From Arthrobacter sp. B0490 (GTDB taxonomy: Bacteria > Actinomycetota > Actinomycetes > Actinomycetales > Micrococcaceae), in the NCBI RefSeq assembly GCF_002929355.1, contig NZ_PJIR01000002.1, positions 62,001-126,000 on the forward strand: DNA of 64,000 nucleotides. Direction: 5' to 3'. This document shows positions 53,828 through 62,664 of this stretch, piece by piece. Made by a program: the position numbers and the translations under genes. Position 1 is the first letter of the stretch, and the number at the start of each line of letters is the position of its first letter. The notes under the pieces are model-generated. The model was given only the letters and a program-made list of their open reading frames with translations. It searched no databases and was not told the origin of the DNA.

Positions 53828-54088
53828 ATGGCACATAAGAAGGGCGCAAGCTCCACTCGTAACGGCCGCGACTCGAACGCGCAGTACCTCGGCGTGAAGC
53901 GCTTCGGCGGTCAGGTCGTCAAGGCCGGCGAGATCATCGTCCGCCAGCGCGGCACCCACTTCCACCCGGGCGCCAATGTCGGCCGCGGCGGGGATGACAC
54001 GCTGTTCGCACTCGAGGCAGGCGCCGTCGAATTCGGCACCCGTCGCGGACGCAAGGTCGTCAACATCGTGGGAGCAGCTGCAGAGTAA
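53828..54088 (+). CDS. rpmA: Ribosomal protein bL27
   Basis: An 86-residue 50S protein near the peptidyl-transferase centre. [20 protein letters not shown] and [19 protein letters not shown] are diagnostic. There is no N-terminal cleavage extension of the Firmicutes type. The ATG at 53828 follows AAGGCAGGC. A terminator follows. Confidence 0.97.
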   Translation: MAHKKGASSTRNGRDSNAQYLGVKRFGGQVVKAGEIIVRQRGTHFHPGANVGRGGDDTLFALEAGAVEFGTRRGRKVVNIVGAAAE

Positions 54089-54119
54089 TCTGCCTGGATC
54101 ACGGTGCGAGAAGCATTCG

Positions 54120-54157
54120 GGTGGGGTGGGCCTCTACGGCTCGCCCCACCTTTGTTT
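54120..54157 (+). terminator. Terminator after rpmA with T tract
   Basis: GGTGGGG (54120-54126) pairs with CCCCACC (54144-54150); an inner stem extends it, and TTTGTTT follows. It is one of the few hairpins here with a clear T run, so obg probably relies on read-through or its own promoter. Confidence 0.8.
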
Positions 54158-54205
54158 AAGCCGATCAGACTCGGCACAGCGAGAGATTTGTAGAAGGAGA
54201 CCACC

Positions 54206-55789
54206 GTGGCGAACTTCGTCGACCGCGTTGTCCTGCACGTATCCGGAGGCACCGGTGGCCATGGCTGCGTCTCCGTCCACCGCGAGAAATTCAAGCCCCT
54301 GGGCGGGCCCGACGGCGGTAACGGCGGGGACGGCGGCGACGTCATCCTCCGCGTCGACCACCAGACCACCACCCTCCTCGACTACCACCACGCCCCCCAC
54401 CGGCATGCCACCAACGGCGGCAACGGGATGGGCGACTGGCGCGGCGGCAAGAACGGGGAGACCCTGATCCTGTCCGTCCCCGACGGCACGGTCGTCAAGA
54501 CGAAGGACGGCCAGGTCCTCGCGGACCTCGTCGGCGAGGGCACGGAGTTCATCGCTGCGGCGGGCGGCCAGGGTGGTCTCGGCAATGCCGCGCTGTCCTC
54601 CCAGAAGCGCAAGGCTCCGGGTTTCGCCCTCCTCGGCATCCCGGGGGACGCACGGGACGTCGTCCTCGAACTCAAGTCGATCGCGGACATCGCGCTCGTC
54701 GGCTTCCCCTCCGCGGGCAAGTCGAGCCTGATCGCCGCGATGTCGGCGGCCCGGCCGAAGATCGCCGACTACCCGTTCACCACGCTCGTGCCGAACCTCG
54801 GCGTCGTCGAGGCGGGCTCCACGCGCTTCACGATCGCGGACGTCCCCGGCCTCATCGAGGGTGCGAGTGAGGGCAAGGGCCTCGGCCACCACTTCCTGCG
54901 CCACGTGGAGCGCTGTGCGGCCCTCGTGCACGTCCTGGACTGCGCCGCCCTCGAGACCGACCGGGATCCGCTGGCCGACCTCGAGATCATCGAACGCGAG
55001 CTGGACCGGTACTCGGTCGACATGAGCTTCGCGGGGCCCGACGGCGACGTCGTGCCCCTCAACGAGCGTCCGCGACTGGTCGCCCTCAACAAGGTGGACG
55101 TGCCCGACGGACGTGACATGGCCGCCTTCGTGCGCCCCGACCTGGAGGCACGCGGATATCGCGTCTTCGAGGTGTCCGCCTCGAGCCACGAGGGACTGCG
55201 CCAGCTCGGCTTCGCCATGGCGGAGATCGTCGAGGACGCGCGCAAGGCCGTGGCCTCCGCGCCCCCGAAGGTCGCACCTCCCGTCCTGCGGCCGCGCGGC
55301 GTCAATGCGGCCTCGTTCCGGATCCGGCACGAGGAGAAGGACGCATTGCCCCTCTTCCGCGTCCTGGGCGAGAAGCCCGAGCGCTGGGTCATGCAGACGG
55401 ACTTCACCAACGACGAGGCCGTCGGCTACCTCGCCGACCGCCTCGCCAAGCTCGGCGTGGAGGAACAGCTGTTCAAGACCGGCGCCAAGCCCGGTGACAC
55501 CGTGGTGATCGGCGAGGGCGACGGCGTCGTCTTCGACTGGGAGCCGACCATGATGGGCGGCGCCGAGCTGCTCGCGGGCCCCCGCGGCTCCGACCTCCGC
55601 CTGGCGGAGTACGTGCGGCCCACCCGCGAGCAGAAGCGTGAGGAGTACCAGGAGCGCAAGGACGCCAAGGCTGCTGCCCGCGCCGACCTCGAGGCGGACC
55701 GCAAGGCCGGCGTCTGGACCGAGTCCGTGCAGAACCGTGCCCGTCCTGCCGCTGCCCCGCAGGACGCGGACGGCGAAACCGGGAACTGA
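54206..55789 (+). CDS. obgE: GTPase Obg/CgtA
   Basis: A 527-residue ribosome-assembly and stress GTPase. The Gly-rich Obg fold occupies ~1-158 ([14 protein letters not shown]). The G domain has [10 protein letters not shown] (P-loop, about 166), [10 protein letters not shown] and NKVD. A C-terminal OCT domain follows at about 355-440 ([19 protein letters not shown]...), typical of Gram-positive Obg, then a charged tail. The GTG at 54206 follows GTAGAAGGAG. The stop is 3 bp before proB. Confidence 0.96.
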   Translation: MANFVDRVVLHVSGGTGGHGCVSVHREKFKPLGGPDGGNGGDGGDVILRVDHQTTTLLDYHHAPHRHATNGGNGMGDWRGGKNGETLILSVPDGTVVKTKDGQVLADLVGEGTEFIAAAGGQGGLGNAALSSQKRKAPGFALLGIPGDARDVVLELKSIADIALVGFPSAGKSSLIAAMSAARPKIADYPFTTLVPNLGVVEAGSTRFTIADVPGLIEGASEGKGLGHHFLRHVERCAALVHVLDCAALETDRDPLADLEIIERELDRYSVDMSFAGPDGDVVPLNERPRLVALNKVDVPDGRDMAAFVRPDLEARGYRVFEVSASSHEGLRQLGFAMAEIVEDARKAVASAPPKVAPPVLRPRGVNAASFRIRHEEKDALPLFRVLGEKPERWVMQTDFTNDEAVGYLADRLAKLGVEEQLFKTGAKPGDTVVIGEGDGVVFDWEPTMMGGAELLAGPRGSDLRLAEYVRPTREQKREEYQERKDAKAAARADLEADRKAGVWTESVQNRARPAAAPQDADGETGN

Positions 55790-55792
55790 CAC

Positions 55793-56950
55793 GTGGCCCT
55801 GCAGCAGCCGCGGCAGTCCCTCGCGTCCCGGTCGGGGCTCGCTGCTGCCGGGCGGATCGTCGTCAAGGTCGGCTCGTCGTCGCTGACGTCCGTATCGGGG
55901 GGCATCTCGGGTGAAGCCCTCGTCGCCCTCGCGGACGTCCTCGCGGCGCGGCGCAGGGCCGGCACCGAGGTCATCCTGGTGTCCTCCGGCGCCATCGCCG
56001 CGGGGCTCGCGCCCCTCGGCCTCGCCCGCCGCCCGTCCCAGCTGTCCACGCAGCAGGCGGCGGCGAGCGTCGGCCAGAGCCTGCTCATGGCGCAGTACTC
56101 GCAGGCCTTCGCGGCGCACGGTGTCACCGTGAGCCAGATCCTGCTGACCGCCGACGACCTCATCCGGCGCTCCCACTACGCCAACGCGCACCGGGCGATG
56201 GAGCGGCTCCTGAACTTCGGCGTCGTGCCCATCGTGAACGAGAACGACACCGTCGCGAGCCATGAGATCCGCTTCGGCGACAACGACCGCCTCGCGGCCC
56301 TCGTGGCGCACCTCGTCAAGGCCGAGGCCCTCGTGCTGCTGTCCGACGTCGACGCGCTGTACGACGGGCCGCCCGCCGCGGGTGCGAGCCGGATCCCGCT
56401 GGTCGGGTCCGCCGCGGACCTCGACGGGGTCACGATCGGCCGGACCGGGCGGGCAGGCGTCGGAACCGGCGGCATGGTCACCAAGGTCGAGGCCGCCACC
56501 ATCGCCGCCTCCTCGGGAATCCCCGCCCTCGTCACCTCGACGGCGAACGCCGCCGCGGCGCTGCGCGGGGAGGACGTCGGCACCTGGTTCACGCCCACCG
56601 GCAAACGCCAGCCGATCCGCCTGCTCTGGCTCGCGCACCTCGCCCGCGTCCTCGGCACCCTGGTGCTCGACGACGGCGCCGTCCGCGCCGTGGGCGAGCG
56701 GCGCCGGTCGCTGCTGCCCGCCGGTGTCGTCGACGTGTCCGGCGTCTTCGAGGCGGGCGACCCCGTGCAGCTCGTCAGCGGGGACGGCACGGTGGTGGCA
56801 CGCGGCCTCGTGAACTACAGCTCCGCGGAACTGCCGCGGATGCTCGGACGGTCCACACACGACCTCGCGGACGAACTGGGCGCCGAGTACGAGCGGTCGA
56901 TCGTGCACGTCAACGACCTCGTGCTGCTGCTGCCCGCTCCCACGTCATGA
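55793..56950 (+). CDS. proB: Glutamate 5-kinase
   Basis: A 385-residue enzyme for the first step of proline synthesis. The amino-acid-kinase domain has RIVVKVGSSSLTS (about 22-34), VSSGAIAAGL, NENDTVA and DNDRLAALVA. A C-terminal PUA domain is present (VDVSGVFEAGDPVQLVS, VARGLVNYSSAE). The GTG at 55793 is 3 bp after obg, so expression is coupled. Feedback inhibition by proline is expected from the family. Confidence 0.95.
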   Translation: MALQQPRQSLASRSGLAAAGRIVVKVGSSSLTSVSGGISGEALVALADVLAARRRAGTEVILVSSGAIAAGLAPLGLARRPSQLSTQQAAASVGQSLLMAQYSQAFAAHGVTVSQILLTADDLIRRSHYANAHRAMERLLNFGVVPIVNENDTVASHEIRFGDNDRLAALVAHLVKAEALVLLSDVDALYDGPPAAGASRIPLVGSAADLDGVTIGRTGRAGVGTGGMVTKVEAATIAASSGIPALVTSTANAAAALRGEDVGTWFTPTGKRQPIRLLWLAHLARVLGTLVLDDGAVRAVGERRRSLLPAGVVDVSGVFEAGDPVQLVSGDGTVVARGLVNYSSAELPRMLGRSTHDLADELGAEYERSIVHVNDLVLLLPAPTS

Positions 56951-56985
56951 AGGACCCGCGAGGCGGCGGGGGAGCGGCTGCTCGC

Positions 56986-56991
56986 TAGAAT
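56986..56991 (+). promoter_or_regulatory. Candidate -10 element TAGAAT, leaderless start of proA
   Basis: TAGAAT ends six bases before the ATG at 56998, inside the 47-bp proB-proA gap. It would let proA be transcribed separately, as a leaderless mRNA, in addition to read-through from proB. Confidence 0.55.
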
Positions 56992-56997
56992 GCTGGG

Positions 56998-58311
56998 ATG
57001 ACCGACGTGCAGGCCGAGACGGCCACCCGGAACAACGACGCGCCGTCCGCGGACGAGCTCACCGCAGCCGTCCACGCGATCACCGACCGGGCGCGGGCGG
57101 CGTCCCGGACGCTCGGGCGCGCCACCCGGGCCCACAAGGACCGCGTGCTCCTCGCGATCGCCGACGCCCTCGTCGCCCGGCGCGACGTGGTCCTCGCCGC
57201 CAACCGGACCGACGTCGAGCGCGGCCGCGCCTCGGGCACGTCCGAGTACCTGCTCGACCGGCTCGGCCTCGATCCCGCACGCATCGGGAAGCTCGCCGAC
57301 GCCCTCACCGAGCTGGCCGCGCTCCCCGATCCGATCGGCACCGCGGTGCGGGCCGAGACGCTCCCCAACGGGCTGAGGCTGCGGCAGGTCCGCGTGCCGC
57401 TCGGCGTCGTCGCCGCGATCTACGAGGCGCGCCCCAACGTCACGGTCGACATCGCCGGCCTCGCCCTCAAGAGCGGCAACGCCGTCATCCTGCGCGGTGG
57501 CAGCGCGGCGGCGGCCACCAACGCCGCCCTCGTCGGCATCATCCGCGACACCCTCGAGGACCACGGGCTGCCCGACGACGCCGTCCTCACCATCGACGAG
57601 TACGGCCGGGAAGGTGCCCGGGTCCTCATGGAGGCCCGCGGTCGCATCGACGTCCTCATCCCGCGCGGCGGGCGCGATCTCATCCAGTCGGTCGTGACCT
57701 CCGCGCGCGTGCCCGTCATCGAGACCGGGGAGGGGAACGTGCACATCCTCCTGGACGAGAGCGCGGACGAGGACATGGCGGTCGACATCCTGCTCAATGC
57801 CAAGACCCAGCGGCCCAGTGTCTGCAACACCGTCGAGACGCTGCTCGTCCACAGCCGGTCGCAGGCCGCACCGGGCGTGCTCGCTGCGCTCGTGCGCGCC
57901 GGGGTGGTCCTGCATGTCGACGACCGCTCGCGGGCGCTACTGCCGGAGGGGACGGACGCGCTGCCGGCGACCGAGGACGACTGGGGCCGCGAATACATGC
58001 AGCTCGAGCTCGCCGTACGCACCGTCGACAGTGTGGACGAGGCACTGCAGCACATCCGCCGGTGGAGCACCGGGCACAGCGAAGCGATCATCACCAACAA
58101 CCTGGCGTCGTCGGAGGAGTTCGTCGCGGGGGTGGACTCGGCGGCCGTGCTGGTCAATGCGTCCACGCGTTTCGTCGACGGCGGCGAGCTCGGTCTCGGC
58201 GCCGAGGTGGGGATCTCCACCCAGAAAATGCACGCCCGCGGGCCGATGGGCCTGGCCGAGCTGACGACGACCAAGTGGATCGTGCAGGGGGAGGGGCAGG
58301 TGCGTCGCTGA
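56998..58311 (+). CDS. proA: Gamma-glutamyl phosphate reductase
   Basis: A 437-residue NADPH-dependent enzyme for the second step of proline synthesis, with the aldehyde-dehydrogenase fold. [19 protein letters not shown] (about 131-149) and the catalytic C276 in [16 protein letters not shown] are clear; [19 protein letters not shown] is near the end. The start ATG lies just after the -10 at 56986. Confidence 0.96.
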   Translation: MTDVQAETATRNNDAPSADELTAAVHAITDRARAASRTLGRATRAHKDRVLLAIADALVARRDVVLAANRTDVERGRASGTSEYLLDRLGLDPARIGKLADALTELAALPDPIGTAVRAETLPNGLRLRQVRVPLGVVAAIYEARPNVTVDIAGLALKSGNAVILRGGSAAAATNAALVGIIRDTLEDHGLPDDAVLTIDEYGREGARVLMEARGRIDVLIPRGGRDLIQSVVTSARVPVIETGEGNVHILLDESADEDMAVDILLNAKTQRPSVCNTVETLLVHSRSQAAPGVLAALVRAGVVLHVDDRSRALLPEGTDALPATEDDWGREYMQLELAVRTVDSVDEALQHIRRWSTGHSEAIITNNLASSEEFVAGVDSAAVLVNASTRFVDGGELGLGAEVGISTQKMHARGPMGLAELTTTKWIVQGEGQVRR

Positions 58312-58415
58312 CGGCCCGCCCTCGCAGCGGGGGCGCCGTCCCGTTGCGCGTACCATGGGAGAAACGCCCACGCCGGGCCGGTTGGACCGGCAGACCCACC
58401 GACAGAGGAACAACG

Positions 58416-58652
58416 ATGCTCTACTCCCTCGGCAGCGCACTGCTGGCGACCGAAGGCATGGAACAGCACACCGAGCTGCCGATGCCCGCTCTCGCCTACG
58501 GACTCATCGTCATGGGCATCCTGCTCACCCTGATGCTCGTCACCGTGTCGTTCTCCAACGTACGGAACCGCCACGAGGCCGTCGAGGAACACCTCGACCC
58601 GCACAAGCAGCACGCCAACAACCACGACCACGGCGAAGCGAACCGGCACTAG
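58416..58652 (+). CDS. Small single-pass membrane protein between proA and nadD
   Basis: A 78-residue protein of unknown function. It has one hydrophobic segment, [20 protein letters not shown] (about 26-45), and a His/Asn-rich tail ([25 protein letters not shown], with 7 His in the last 25 residues), which could bind metal. The ATG at 58416 follows AGAGGAACAACG. TACCAT near 58350 is a possible -10. Similar short proteins occur at this locus in related genera. Confidence 0.7.
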   Translation: MLYSLGSALLATEGMEQHTELPMPALAYGLIVMGILLTLMLVTVSFSNVRNRHEAVEEHLDPHKQHANNHDHGEANRH

Positions 58653-58690
58653 CGGTCCAGGTGGCAGCTGACAGTACCGCACGGGACGTC

Positions 58691-59404
58691 ATGGGCGGCC
58701 GGCAGCGGCATCGTGACGGATTGCCGTGGCGCCTCGGCGTCATGGGTGGCACGTTCGACCCGATCCACCACGGCCACCTCGTGGCCGCGAGCGAGGTCGC
58801 GTCCGTGTTCGATCTGGACGAGGTGGTCTTCGTCCCGACCGGCCAGCCGTGGCAGAAAGCCGACAAGGACGTGACGGCGGGCGAGCACCGCTACCTCATG
58901 ACCGTCATCGCGACGGCGTCCAACCCCAGCTTCACGGTCAGCCGGGTCGACATCGAGCGCCCGGGGCCGACCTTCACGATCGACACGCTCCGTGACCTGA
59001 AGGCCCAGCGGCCGGATGCCCAGCTCTTCTTCATCACCGGCGCCGACGCGATGGCCCAGATCCTCACCTGGAAGAACGCGGAGGAGCTGTGGTCGCTCGC
59101 GCACTTCATCGGCGTCACGCGGCCCGGGCACGAACTGAACGGGCGGGGACGGGACGTCAGCCTGCTGGAGGTGCCGGCCATGGCCATCTCCAGCACCGAC
59201 TGCCGCCGCCGCGTGGGTGAGGGCAAGCCGGTCTGGTACCTGGTACCCGACGGCGTCGTACAGTACATCGCCAAGCACCGGCTCTACCGGCGCGAGGCGC
59301 CGCTCGAGGGCGAACCGCCCCCGCGCGTCGACGGCGAGGAAGTCTTTCCGGCGGAAGGAAAGCACGGGGGCAACCCCAGCTCCGTACAACAACCAACCGG
59401 GTGA
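58691..59404 (+). CDS. nadD: Nicotinate-nucleotide adenylyltransferase
   Basis: A 237-residue enzyme of NAD synthesis that adenylates nicotinate mononucleotide. [18 protein letters not shown] (nucleotidyltransferase HxGH motif, about 15-32) and [10 protein letters not shown] (second ATP motif, about 167-176) are conserved. The C-terminal ~35 residues are an extra hydrophilic tail. The ATG at 58691 is chosen for GGGACG upstream; a GTG at 58661 would add ten residues. Confidence 0.93.
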   Translation: MGGRQRHRDGLPWRLGVMGGTFDPIHHGHLVAASEVASVFDLDEVVFVPTGQPWQKADKDVTAGEHRYLMTVIATASNPSFTVSRVDIERPGPTFTIDTLRDLKAQRPDAQLFFITGADAMAQILTWKNAEELWSLAHFIGVTRPGHELNGRGRDVSLLEVPAMAISSTDCRRRVGEGKPVWYLVPDGVVQYIAKHRLYRREAPLEGEPPPRVDGEEVFPAEGKHGGNPSSVQQPTG

Positions 59405-59411
59405 ACACGCG

Positions 59412-60332
59412 ATGAGCAAGGCAGAGGACGACACACCACCCCGCGTGGAGATGCCCACGCGCCGGCAGTTGCGATTGCAGCAGGTCGAGGGCCGTGCCGT
59501 CGCGCCTGTCCCCGGCTCCGGCGAGGGCGCCGCGGCGGGTAGCGGCCGGACTCCCGACGCCTCCATGGACGCGGGCCCGGGGCCGGCCACCGATGCGGCC
59601 ACGGCAACCGCTGCGCGGACACCGGTTCCGGGTGGGCGCCGGGACCGCCGGCGCCGCCAGGGCGCAGCCGTGGCCGTCGCCCCGGCGGACGGGCCGGTCG
59701 GCGTACCCGCCGACGGTCGACTTCTCGGGGACATGAGCGTCGAGGAGGCCCTCGCCGCACGGAACGCGATCGCTGCGGAGGCGAGGGAGCACCTCGCCGT
59801 CCTCGAGACGGCCGGCGACGATCCGTTCAGGGTGGACCCCGAGGTCCTGGCGCAGCAGAAGGTCCTCGCCGAGCGTGCCGCGACCCTCAACTCCCGGGCG
59901 CGCCGGCTCCCGGATGACCCGGGACAGGACCGGTCGCGGCTCGCGGTCCCTGCCGATCCGACCGCGGCACACAACCTGTCCATCATCACGCCGATCGAGT
60001 TCGTCGACGTCCCGGACGGGACCCCGGCCGTCCTGCGGGCTCCCGCCACGACCTCCGTGCCCGTCGTGCTGCCACGGGCGACGACGCCGGCCGCCGGCGT
60101 GGAGGATCCGGAGCACGGGGCGACCGCTCCTGCGCCGCAAGGGCACCCCCGGATGGGCGGGACCGAACCCGTCCGGGCACGCAACGCCTTCGGGCTGGAA
60201 CCCCTCGACGCCATGACCGCGGGCCTCGGACGGCTGCGCCGGGTGCGCTACCTCCAGTATTCGTTGGTCGGCGTGGGCGCGGCGGCCCTCGCAACCGGAA
60301 TAGTATTGACAGTCAGCTCCCTCAATGGGTGA
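59412..60332 (+). CDS. Tail-anchored protein of unknown function between nadD and rsfS
   Basis: A 306-residue protein: a disordered, charged Ala/Gly/Pro-rich body with a conserved-looking core (LLGDMSVEEALAARNAIAAE, about 103-122; LSIITPIEFVDVPDG, about 188-202). A single C-terminal membrane segment (YSLVGVGAAALATGIVLTV, about 284-302) leaves only a few residues outside. There is no signal peptide. The ATG at 59412 is 8 bp after nadD. The position is occupied by LytR/CpsA-type genes in some actinobacteria, but this protein is not one. It is a possible cell-envelope or division scaffold; no function can be assigned. Confidence 0.65.
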   Translation: MSKAEDDTPPRVEMPTRRQLRLQQVEGRAVAPVPGSGEGAAAGSGRTPDASMDAGPGPATDAATATAARTPVPGGRRDRRRRQGAAVAVAPADGPVGVPADGRLLGDMSVEEALAARNAIAAEAREHLAVLETAGDDPFRVDPEVLAQQKVLAERAATLNSRARRLPDDPGQDRSRLAVPADPTAAHNLSIITPIEFVDVPDGTPAVLRAPATTSVPVVLPRATTPAAGVEDPEHGATAPAPQGHPRMGGTEPVRARNAFGLEPLDAMTAGLGRLRRVRYLQYSLVGVGAAALATGIVLTVSSLNG

Positions 60333-60359
60333 AACCGCTGGCACCACACAAGGAGATCA

Positions 60360-60767
60360 GTGAGCGCTACCGAAGAGTCCATCAGCATCGCCCGCACGGC
60401 GGCCCACGCCGCAGCGGACAAGATCGCGCAGGACATCACAGCCATCGACGTCAGCGACCGCCTCGCCATCACGGACGTGTTCCTCATCGCGTCCGCGCCG
60501 AGCGAGCGCCAGGTCAACGCGATCGTCGACGGTATCGAGGAGGAACTCTCCAAGCAGGGCCTCAAGCCGGTACGGCGCGAAGGGCGCAGCGAGGGCCGGT
60601 GGGTCCTGCTCGACTACGCGCAGGTCGTCGTCCACGTGCAGCACGAGGAGGACCGGGTGTTCTACGCGCTCGACCGGCTCTGGAAGGATTGCCCGTCCGT
60701 CGACCTCCAGCTCGAGGGCGCGCTGCAGAGCTCACCCCAGGTCGCAGCGTCCGACGACGCCGAGTGA
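60360..60767 (+). CDS. rsfS: Ribosomal silencing factor RsfS
   Basis: A 135-residue protein that binds bL14 and blocks subunit joining under starvation. The core has AHAAADKIAQDITAIDVSDR, TDVFLIASAPSERQVNAIVD and the signature RWVLLDYAQVVVHVQHEEDR (about 81-100). The GTG at 60360 follows AAGGAGATCA. Its stop overlaps the start of the phosphatase gene (GTGA). Confidence 0.95.
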   Translation: MSATEESISIARTAAHAAADKIAQDITAIDVSDRLAITDVFLIASAPSERQVNAIVDGIEEELSKQGLKPVRREGRSEGRWVLLDYAQVVVHVQHEEDRVFYALDRLWKDCPSVDLQLEGALQSSPQVAASDDAE

Positions 60768-61444
60768 CCCGGTACCCCCACGCCGACCCCGCAGCCCGTC
60801 GCGTCATCTTCTGGCGCCACGGGCGCACGGAGTGGAACCGGTCCGGCCTGTTCCAGGGCCAGGAGGACATCGACCTGGATGAGACCGGTCGCGAGCAGGC
60901 GGCGCGGGCCGCCGAGGTGCTCGCCACACGGCAGCCCGCCATGATCGTCTCGTCCGACCTGCGGCGTGCGGCCGACACGGCCGCCGCCCTCGCCGACCTG
61001 AGCGGCGTCCCCGTGTCCTACGACGAGCGCCTCCGGGAGACGGATGCCGGGCAATGGCAGGGACTCTCCTTCGCCGAGATCGACGAGAGGTTCGCCGAGG
61101 ACAACGCGGCGTGGCGCGGGGGAGACCCTGATGTCCGGGCCGGCGGCGCGGAGAACCGGCTCGACGTCGGCGACCGTATGCTCGCGGCGGTCACGGACGC
61201 CGTCGCCCGGATCGAGCCGTCGGAGACCCTCGTGGTGGTGAGTCACGGCGGAGCGATCAGGGCGGCGCTGGCTGCACTCATGGGGCTGCCGCCCAGGCGC
61301 TGGGGTTCCCTCGCGGGCCTGTCGAACTGCCACTGGTCGGAGGTCCACGAGGTCGTCGGCAGGGCCGACGCCCTCTTCTCCTGGCAGCTCACGGAACACA
61401 ATGTGGGCCTCGGCTCGCTGCCGGAAGAGCCCCTGGAAGGCTGA
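60764..61444 (+). CDS. Histidine phosphatase family protein
   Basis: A 226-residue phosphoglycerate-mutase-fold hydrolase. The phospho-acceptor H19 is in FWRHGRTEWNRSGLFQGQED, E-containing LRETDAGQWQGLSFAEI is near 90, and the second His is in VVVSHGGAIRAAL (about 160). In this locus the protein is often annotated as a broad-specificity or glucosyl-3-phosphoglycerate phosphatase; the substrate is not evident. The GTG at 60764 overlaps the rsfS stop. Confidence 0.9.
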   Translation: MTRYPHADPAARRVIFWRHGRTEWNRSGLFQGQEDIDLDETGREQAARAAEVLATRQPAMIVSSDLRRAADTAAALADLSGVPVSYDERLRETDAGQWQGLSFAEIDERFAEDNAAWRGGDPDVRAGGAENRLDVGDRMLAAVTDAVARIEPSETLVVVSHGGAIRAALAALMGLPPRRWGSLAGLSNCHWSEVHEVVGRADALFSWQLTEHNVGLGSLPEEPLEG

Positions 61445-61464
61445 GTCGGAGACGGGCCTCCGAT

Positions 61465-61493
61465 TTGGCGAAGCCGCAAGAATTTACTACACT
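61465..61493 (+). promoter_or_regulatory. Promoter of tRNA-Ala (TTGGCG, 17 bp, TACACT)
   Basis: The -35 TTGGCG is at 61465-61470, the spacer is exactly 17 bp, and the -10 TACACT is at 61488-61493. Predicted start near 61500, about 40 bp before the mature tRNA 5' end. It is the best sigma-A-type promoter in the window. Confidence 0.8.
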
Positions 61494-61541
61494 GAACAAG
61501 TTGCTTCGGCGGGGTGAAGACCTCCGGGAGCTGCGAAGTAC

Positions 61542-61617
61542 GGGGCTATGGCGCAGCTGGTAGCGCACCTGCATGGCATGCAGGGGGTCAGGGGTTCGAA
61601 TCCCCTTAGCTCCACCA
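61542..61617 (+). tRNA. tRNA-Ala (anticodon GGC)
   Basis: A 76-nt cloverleaf including an encoded CCA. The acceptor stem GGGGCTA pairs with TAGCTCC, the D arm is GCGC...GCGC, the anticodon stem CCTGC/GCAGG encloses ATGGCAT with anticodon GGC, and the T arm is AGGGG-TTCGAAT-CCCCT. It reads GCC alanine codons, abundant in this GC-rich genome. It has its own promoter and a strong terminator. The 3' end is duplicated at 63808. Confidence 0.97.
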
Positions 61618-61619
61618 CG

Positions 61620-61662
61620 AACCGCCGGACCACAGGGTAAAACCTCTGGTCCGGCGGTTTTT
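61620..61662 (+). terminator. Intrinsic terminator of tRNA-Ala
   Basis: AACCGCCGGACCA (61620-61632) pairs perfectly with 61647-61659, and the T run reaches 61662. It begins 3 bases after the CCA end. Confidence 0.92.
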
Positions 61663-61680
61663 CGTCGTCGTGCTACGGGT

Positions 61681-61764
61681 CCTGCCATCGACGTCGTGAT
61701 CGAGCACGCCGAGCCGATCCTGCTCACCCACGAGGCCGCGGGCCTGCGCGGCCAGACCGCCTGA
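61681..61764 (+). pseudogene. Possible C-terminal gene remnant
   Basis: An in-frame stretch reading PAIDVVIEHAEPILLTHEAA then GLRGQTA and stop, just after the tRNA terminator, looks protein-like but is only ~27 codons with no start or ribosome site. It may be the tail of a gene truncated when the neighbouring element formed. The rest of 61765-61950 shows no feature. Confidence 0.25.
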
Positions 61765-61950
61765 TCTCCTGGCCGCGCTGCTGACGACCACCGGATTTCC
61801 GCCCGGCACGTTCAGGCAGGCCTCTCGCGGAGACCAGGAGCAACCCACCTCCGCCCCGCATCGCCACGGGAAGTCGAACCGCCAGCCGGTTCGCCGCCAC
61901 CCATGCCGGGCCGTGTGCGGCAGTACCGGTTGCCCGGCACCGCCGCTGGT

Positions 61951-62664
61951 TCACAGGGGGCCGGTGGGCACCATGACGTACGCCGTCGTGCTCGATGGGG
62001 CGATCTCGGTGAGGCCGGCGTCGACGATGACCGAGCCCGGGACGGCCTTGGCCACGAAGTCCCTGAAGTCCTCCGGACCGAAGAACATGACGGTCCCGGT
62101 CGGCCGGGTGGCCCAGGCGCGCTGGGTGTCCTCGTCGAGGGTGAGGAACCAGGCGAACAGCGCATGCGATGCCTGCGCGGCGGCCTTGCCCGTGGTCATC
62201 TTCAGCGCCGCGTCGAGCACGATGACCGGTGTCGGCGCCGTGCCGTCGGAAGCCCGGCGGGTTCCGGGCACCTGGGGCAGATGGGTGCCGCCGACCTGCA
62301 GGCGGGAGAGGACCTTCGGGTACTGCTCGTAGGGCGCCGGGCGGAAGGCCAGTGCACGGGCCCGGCCGACGACCGCTTCGGTGGCCTCGCCGTGGAGCTC
62401 GGCGACGACCTTCGAGTACGTCTTCACGTCGGCGCGGCGCACCGACTTCGTGAACCGGCCATCAAGCCAGGCGTCCCAGCTGGTGGTGTCACCGCACGCG
62501 GTGAAGAGGTCGGATGCGTAGGCGCTCACGCTGGCGATCGCGGCCGCGCAGATGCCGTCGGCTTCAGGGGCAGGGTCGTTCCTGTCGACGAGCAGCACGA
62601 TGGGCTGGACGAAGGAATCGGTGTCCGGCGTGCCGGAGGCAGAGGCGACGGAGGTGTCAGTCAT
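61951..62664 (-). CDS. PTH2-type peptidyl-tRNA hydrolase domain protein
   Basis: A 237-residue protein. The C-terminal half carries the PTH2 fold: VIVLDAALKMTTGKAAAQAS then HALFAW (about 145-170, the K-M-x-x-G-K-x-A-A-Q catalytic-type motif), TGTVMFFGPEDFRDFVAKA and a final VIVDAGLTEIAPSSTTAYVM. The N-terminal ~120 residues are not typical of PTH2 and hold VLLVDRNDPAPEADGICAAA. PTH2 enzymes release peptides from stalled tRNAs; the bacterial norm is PTH1, so this is an additional enzyme. The ATG at 62664 overlaps the stop of an upstream frame (ATGA). The gene runs toward tRNA-Ala. Confidence 0.75.
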   Translation of the reverse strand: MTDTSVASASGTPDTDSFVQPIVLLVDRNDPAPEADGICAAAIASVSAYASDLFTACGDTTSWDAWLDGRFTKSVRRADVKTYSKVVAELHGEATEAVVGRARALAFRPAPYEQYPKVLSRLQVGGTHLPQVPGTRRASDGTAPTPVIVLDAALKMTTGKAAAQASHALFAWFLTLDEDTQRAWATRPTGTVMFFGPEDFRDFVAKAVPGSVIVDAGLTEIAPSSTTAYVMVPTGPL

